Assembly: GCF_040566545.1 (NCBI RefSeq)
Contig: NZ_JBEWZI010000003.1
Coordinates: 1 to 64,000 of the forward strand
Direction: 5' to 3'
DNA from: Uliginosibacterium flavum
Lineage (GTDB): Bacteria > Pseudomonadota > Gammaproteobacteria > Burkholderiales > Rhodocyclaceae
Length of the DNA stretch: 64,000 nucleotides
The notes under the pieces were generated by a model. It was not told the DNA's origin. It searched no databases and saw only the letters and a list, made by a program, of their open reading frames with translations. Within the stretch, counting starts at the first letter, position 1. Each line of letters begins with the position of its first letter. This document shows, piece after piece, positions 60,678-64,000 of this stretch. Made by a program: the position numbers and the translations under genes.

Positions 60678-61502
60678 ATGGATCTCCTGCTCCTGCTCAA
60701 AGCCGCCCTGCTCGGCATCGTCGAAGGCCTCACCGAGTTCCTGCCGATCTCCTCGACCGGCCACCTGATCCTTGCCGGGCAATTGCTGGATTTCACCGGA
60801 GACAAAGCCAAGCTCTTCGAAATCGTCATCCAGTCCGCCGCGATCCTCGCCGTGGTGTGGGAATACCGCCAGCGTCTGGGCCATGCCGTCATCAACGCGA
60901 CACGCGAAGCCCGTTCGCTGCAACTGCTGATCAACGTGGCCATCGCCTTCCTGCCGCTGGCCCTGCTCGGGCTGGTGCTTGGCAAGTGGCTCAAGGCGCA
61001 TCTGTTCAACGCCCCGGTGGTCGCTACCACCTTCATCCTCGGCGGCCTGATCATCCTGTGGGCCGAGCGCAAAAATCATCACGAACGGGTCGCCACAGTG
61101 GACGACATGGGCTGGAAGGACGCGCTCAAGGTTGGCATCGCCCAGGCCTTCGCCCTGATCCCCGGCACCTCGCGCAGCGGCGCCACCATCATCGGCGGCA
61201 TGCTCTTCGGCCTGTCGCGCAAGGCCGCCACCGAATTCACCTTCTTCCTCGCCATCCCGACCCTCGCCCTGGCCAGCGTGTATTCGCTGTACAAGGAACG
61301 CGCCCTCCTCTCCGCCGATGATGCCGGCATGTGGGCGGTAGGCATGTTCTTCTCCTTCGCCTCCGCCTTCATCTGCGTGCGCTGGCTGATCCGCTTCGTT
61401 TCTACCCACAGCTTCAAAGCCTTCGCCTGGTATCGCATCGCCTTCGGCATCGTCGTGCTGCTGACCTGGCAAATGGGCTGGGTGCAGTGGGTGGAGGCCT
61501 GA
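60678..61502 (+). CDS. uppP: Undecaprenyl-diphosphate phosphatase
   Basis: 274 residues, normal length. Active-site motifs EGLTEFLPISSTGHLIL (about 17-33) and PGTSRSGATIIGGMLFGLSR are complete, with eight membrane helices. It removes a phosphate from C55-PP at the membrane to recycle the carrier for peptidoglycan and surface glycans. It starts at ATG 60678 with 68 bases from the cysteine-cluster gene. Confidence 0.95.
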   Translation: MDLLLLLKAALLGIVEGLTEFLPISSTGHLILAGQLLDFTGDKAKLFEIVIQSAAILAVVWEYRQRLGHAVINATREARSLQLLINVAIAFLPLALLGLVLGKWLKAHLFNAPVVATTFILGGLIILWAERKNHHERVATVDDMGWKDALKVGIAQAFALIPGTSRSGATIIGGMLFGLSRKAATEFTFFLAIPTLALASVYSLYKERALLSADDAGMWAVGMFFSFASAFICVRWLIRFVSTHSFKAFAWYRIAFGIVVLLTWQMGWVQWVEA

Positions 61503-61518
61503 GATAACGGAGCCCGCC

Positions 61519-61543
61519 CCCAGTTCCCAGTTCCCAGTTCCCA
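61519..61543. repeat. Heptad repeat CCCAGTT, 3.6 copies, directly before a start codon
   Basis: CCCAGTT three times plus CCCA; ends two bases before ATG 61546, where the ribosome site should lie. No Shine-Dalgarno sequence is visible for that gene. Confidence 0.9.
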
Positions 61544-61545
61544 AA

Positions 61546-62124
61546 ATGATCCTCTACCTCCACGGCTTCCGTTCCGGCCCGCAATCGCAAAAAGTGCAGG
61601 CGCTGGCTGCGCGTATGCACGCGCGCGGGCTGGGCGATCAGCTGTGGTGTGCGCAGCTCTCGCCAGTGCCCTTCGAAGCCATCGCCCAGGCCGACGCACA
61701 GATTGAACGCTGCCTGAAGAGTGGCGTCCAGCCTGCCTTGGCGGGCAGTTCGCTGGGCGGGTTTTACGTCACGCATCTGGCCGAAAAGCATGGCCTCAAG
61801 GCGGTGGCGATCAACCCCTTCGTGCCGCACGCGGACTTCGATCAGAGCCTGTTCATCGGTGAGCATGAGACGCTCTACAGCGGCGAGCATTTCACCTTCA
61901 CGACCGAACACGCGGCTCAGATCGCCGCGCTGGATACGCCCCGCCTCAGCCAGCCGGAAAAGCTCTGGCTGCTGGCCGAAGAAGGTGACGAAGTGCTCGA
62001 CTATCGCTATGCCGTCGCGCGCTACGCCGGCAGCCGCCAGACCGTGCTGCCCGGCGGCGACCACGGCTTCACGCGCTGGGAAGACTATCTGGACGAAGTC
62101 ATCGCTTTTGCAGGCATAGGCTGA
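61546..62124 (+). CDS. YqiA/YcfP-type esterase
   Basis: 192 residues. Alpha/beta hydrolase with MILYLHGFRSGPQSQKVQAL, nucleophile serine in LAGSSLGGFYVTHLAE, acid in LLAEEGDEVLDYRYA and the catalytic histidine in GGDHGFTRWEDYLDEV. It would cleave acyl-CoA or ester substrates. Its start is preceded by a heptad repeat instead of a ribosome site. Confidence 0.88.
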   Translation: MILYLHGFRSGPQSQKVQALAARMHARGLGDQLWCAQLSPVPFEAIAQADAQIERCLKSGVQPALAGSSLGGFYVTHLAEKHGLKAVAINPFVPHADFDQSLFIGEHETLYSGEHFTFTTEHAAQIAALDTPRLSQPEKLWLLAEEGDEVLDYRYAVARYAGSRQTVLPGGDHGFTRWEDYLDEVIAFAGIG

Positions 62125-62200
62125 AGAGCCGCGCAGGGCGGACTTCTTCGGGCATGCCTGCTGAAGAGTAAGGCGGGGAGAGGCTCTTGAGGCACATCTT
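62120..62200. repeat. Dispersed CTGAAGAGCC repeat copy
   Basis: GCTGAAGAGCCGCGCAGGGC, then GACTTCTTCGGGCATGCCTG and AGAGGCTCTTGAGG; same family as at 32200, 35850 and 40845. Confidence 0.7.
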
Positions 62201-62301
62201 GTGGATTCGTCCTTGCCGCGTTCTGCCCGCTACATTCTCGCTGGGGCATTCCGGCCGCGCCCGCTATAATCCTCGGTCGTAAATCCCCTGCACCGCATCT
62301 C

Positions 62302-64000
62302 ATGAATGTTCTGTTTGAAGAGGACGGCTCTTTCAAGACCGCCACGATCCTCACCGATAACGATTCCTCCCTGCAGGTGGAAACCGCCACGGGCAAGCGC
62401 GTCAAGCTCAAGGCCAGTAACGTTTTGCTGCGTTTCAACAGTCCTGCGGCCGGTGAACTGCTGGCCCGCGCCGAGGCCGCCACGGCCGACATGGACATCG
62501 AATTCCTGTGGGAAATGTGCGGCGATGACGAGTTCGCGTTCAGCGAATTCGCGGCTGACTATTTTGGCCACGCGCCCTCGCCCGTCGAAGCGACCGCCGC
62601 GCTGTTGAAACTCTTTTCCGAGCCGATCTATTTTCACCGCAAGGGCAAGGGCCGCTTCCGCAAGGCTCCGCCCGAAATCCTGCAAGCCGCCAAGGCTGGC
62701 GCCGAGAAGAAGCGCCTGCAGCAGGAGCAGGTGGAGCGCATGAAGGCCGAGCTGATCGCGGGCACGCTGCCGACCGAGTTCGTGCCGATGCTGCAGGCTT
62801 TGCTCTATAAACCCGACCGCAATCGTCTGGAAAGCAAGGCACTGGAAGCCGCGTCTGAAGAGAGCGGCCTGAGCATTCCGCGTCTGCTGCTCAAGACGGG
62901 CGCCGTGGGCACGAGCCACGATCTGCATCTGGGCCGTTTCCTGTTCGAATACTTTGCCGAGGGCACGGACTTCCCGCCGCTGGCAGCACCACCTCTGCCC
63001 GACGATCTGCCGCTGGCCGGCGTGGCAGCTTTCTCGATTGACGACGCCACCACTACCGAGATCGACGATGCCTTCTCGCTGACGCCGCGCGAAGGCGGCG
63101 GCTGGACAGTGGGCATCCACATCGCCGCGCCGGGTCTGGGCATCCGCCCCGGCTGCCCGATCGACGCAGTGGCGCGCAAACGTTTGTCCACCGTGTACAT
63201 GCCGGGCAAGAAGATCACCATGCTGCCGGACGAGGTCGTCTCGGCCTACACCCTGGGCGCCGGTCAGGCCCGCCCGGCCCTGTCCTTGTATGTCGAGGTG
63301 AATGCCGATTTCAGCATCGCAGGCATGAGTAGCCGCATCGAACGCGTGCCGGTCACGGCCAATCTGCGCCATCACGATCTGGAGCCAGTCTTCAACGAAG
63401 ACAGCCTGCACGGCGCGCTGCCGGATCTGCCCTACCTGCCTGAGCTGAAAGTACTGTGGGAATTCGCCACAGTGCTCGAAGCCGGGCGCGGCAAGCCTTC
63501 GGCCAACCAGAATCAGCTGGATTTCAACTACACCGTCGACTGGACGCAGGACACGCCGGACGGCGCGGGCTGGGTCAATATCGAACAACGTCGGCGCGGT
63601 TCCCCGCTCGACAAGCTGGTGGCCGAGCTGATGATTCTGGCCAACTCCACCTGGGGCAAGCTGCTGCACGAAGCCGGCATCCCGGCGATCTACCGCATCC
63701 AGGCCGGCGGCCGCGTGCGCATGAGTACCGCCTCCGGCCCGCACGACGGTCTGGGCGTGGATAGTTACGCCTGGTCGTCCAGCCCGCTGCGCCGCTACGT
63801 CGATCTGGCCAACCAGTGGCAGCTGATCGCCCATCTGCAGGGCGAGCCCGCGCCGTTTGCGCCGGGCTCGGCCGAACTGGGTGCGGCGATGAACGATTTC
63901 GACGCCACTTACAGCGCCTACAACGAATTCCAGCGCGGCATGGAACGCTACTGGAATCTGCGCTGGCTGCGCCAGAGCGGCCTCACCGAAACCAGCGCCC
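62302..64000 (+). CDS. RNase II/R-family exoribonuclease, cut by the window edge
   Basis: From ATG 62302 the frame stays open to the last base (566 codons visible). The RNB catalytic domain starts near residue 245 with SIDDATTTEIDDAFSL, which holds the metal-binding aspartates, and continues with GIHIAAPGLGI, STVYMPGKKITMLPDEV, AELMILANSTWGKLL and SSPLRRYVDLANQWQLIAHL. The N-terminal region lacks an obvious cold-shock pair and instead has a helical segment of about 170 residues, as in betaproteobacterial RNB-domain proteins. By family it degrades RNA 3' to 5'. The C-terminal S1 domain, if any, is outside. Confidence 0.9.
   Translation, partial: MNVLFEEDGSFKTATILTDNDSSLQVETATGKRVKLKASNVLLRFNSPAAGELLARAEAATADMDIEFLWEMCGDDEFAFSEFAADYFGHAPSPVEATAALLKLFSEPIYFHRKGKGRFRKAPPEILQAAKAGAEKKRLQQEQVERMKAELIAGTLPTEFVPMLQALLYKPDRNRLESKALEAASEESGLSIPRLLLKTGAVGTSHDLHLGRFLFEYFAEGTDFPPLAAPPLPDDLPLAGVAAFSIDDATTTEIDDAFSLTPREGGGWTVGIHIAAPGLGIRPGCPIDAVARKRLSTVYMPGKKITMLPDEVVSAYTLGAGQARPALSLYVEVNADFSIAGMSSRIERVPVTANLRHHDLEPVFNEDSLHGALPDLPYLPELKVLWEFATVLEAGRGKPSANQNQLDFNYTVDWTQDTPDGAGWVNIEQRRRGSPLDKLVAELMILANSTWGKLLHEAGIPAIYRIQAGGRVRMSTASGPHDGLGVDSYAWSSSPLRRYVDLANQWQLIAHLQGEPAPFAPGSAELGAAMNDFDATYSAYNEFQRGMERYWNLRWLRQSGLTETSA

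Overview
The window joins two different kinds of DNA. Positions 1 to about 19,490 are an accessory island; positions about 19,500 to 64,000 are ordinary GC-rich chromosome of a Gram-negative bacterium. The chromosome part (hemA-prfA-prmC, ubiK next to comM, olsB/olsA, an Mla-type lipid transporter, glnK-amtB, the RNB-domain nuclease, lipopolysaccharide-type glycosyltransferases) suggests a betaproteobacterium, perhaps Rhodocyclales. That placement is an inference from gene content; there is no rRNA gene in the window. Two pectate lyases, one with a long serine linker, suggest use of plant pectin.

Island (1-19,492). From the left: the start of an IS4/Tn5-type transposase gene, a replication-relaxation/PD-(D/E)XK-like protein, a type I-G (former I-U) CRISPR-Cas locus without adaptation genes, and its 26-repeat array, whose distal repeats are strongly decayed. 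The Cas3 protein appears fused to a Csb3/GSU0052-like large-subunit domain. Next come a small basic putative DNA-binding protein and, upstream of it, about 660 bp packed with the 20-bp palindrome TTTCGTAACGCGTTACGAAA and decayed copies. Then comes a retron reverse transcriptase with a C-terminal TOPRIM domain (Ec67/Eco2-like) and a candidate msr-msd region. A four-gene translationally coupled minus-strand operon follows: XRE-type HTH protein, B12-type radical SAM enzyme, thymidylate-kinase-like kinase and DUF4258-like protein. It matches no defence system I can name and is the best candidate for something undescribed. A Fic protein and an AlpA-like regulator close the island. The right border is a 45-nt copy of the 3' end of tRNA-Phe followed by the tRNA terminator, so the island probably entered at tRNA-Phe and the intact tRNA and integrase should lie left of this window. 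A second, truncated copy of the alpA tail beside the retron suggests that the island grew by accretion.

Chromosome, 19.5-32.2 kb: a membrane-anchored protein, rlmI, a block of envelope-sugar genes (two GT9-type proteins, a CgeB-like and a GT4 glycosyltransferase, an O-antigen-ligase-like protein), dgkA, a PfkB kinase, a glycine-zipper lipoprotein, and olsB and olsA for ornithine lipids.

Chromosome, 32.4-47.5 kb: a chemoreceptor, dadA with a TfoX-like gene, a PL2-type pectate lyase, and a nitrogen-control operon (TorF porin, glnK, amtB) behind a clear sigma-54 promoter and an NtrC-type site. Then ubiK, comM, two small genes and a four-gene Mla/MCE lipid-transport operon.

Chromosome, 47.5-64 kb: an orphan DUF6896-like gene, hemA-prfA-parvulin-prmC, a secreted PL9 pectate lyase, an EamA transporter, a MerR-controlled metal efflux pair, a VOC protein, a hemerythrin/DUF2249/membrane-protein operon behind an FNR-type box, then uppP, a YqiA-like esterase and the start of an RNase II/R family gene. 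Many intergenic gaps in the chromosome part carry dispersed palindromic repeats and 7-bp tandem repeats; the island lacks these.
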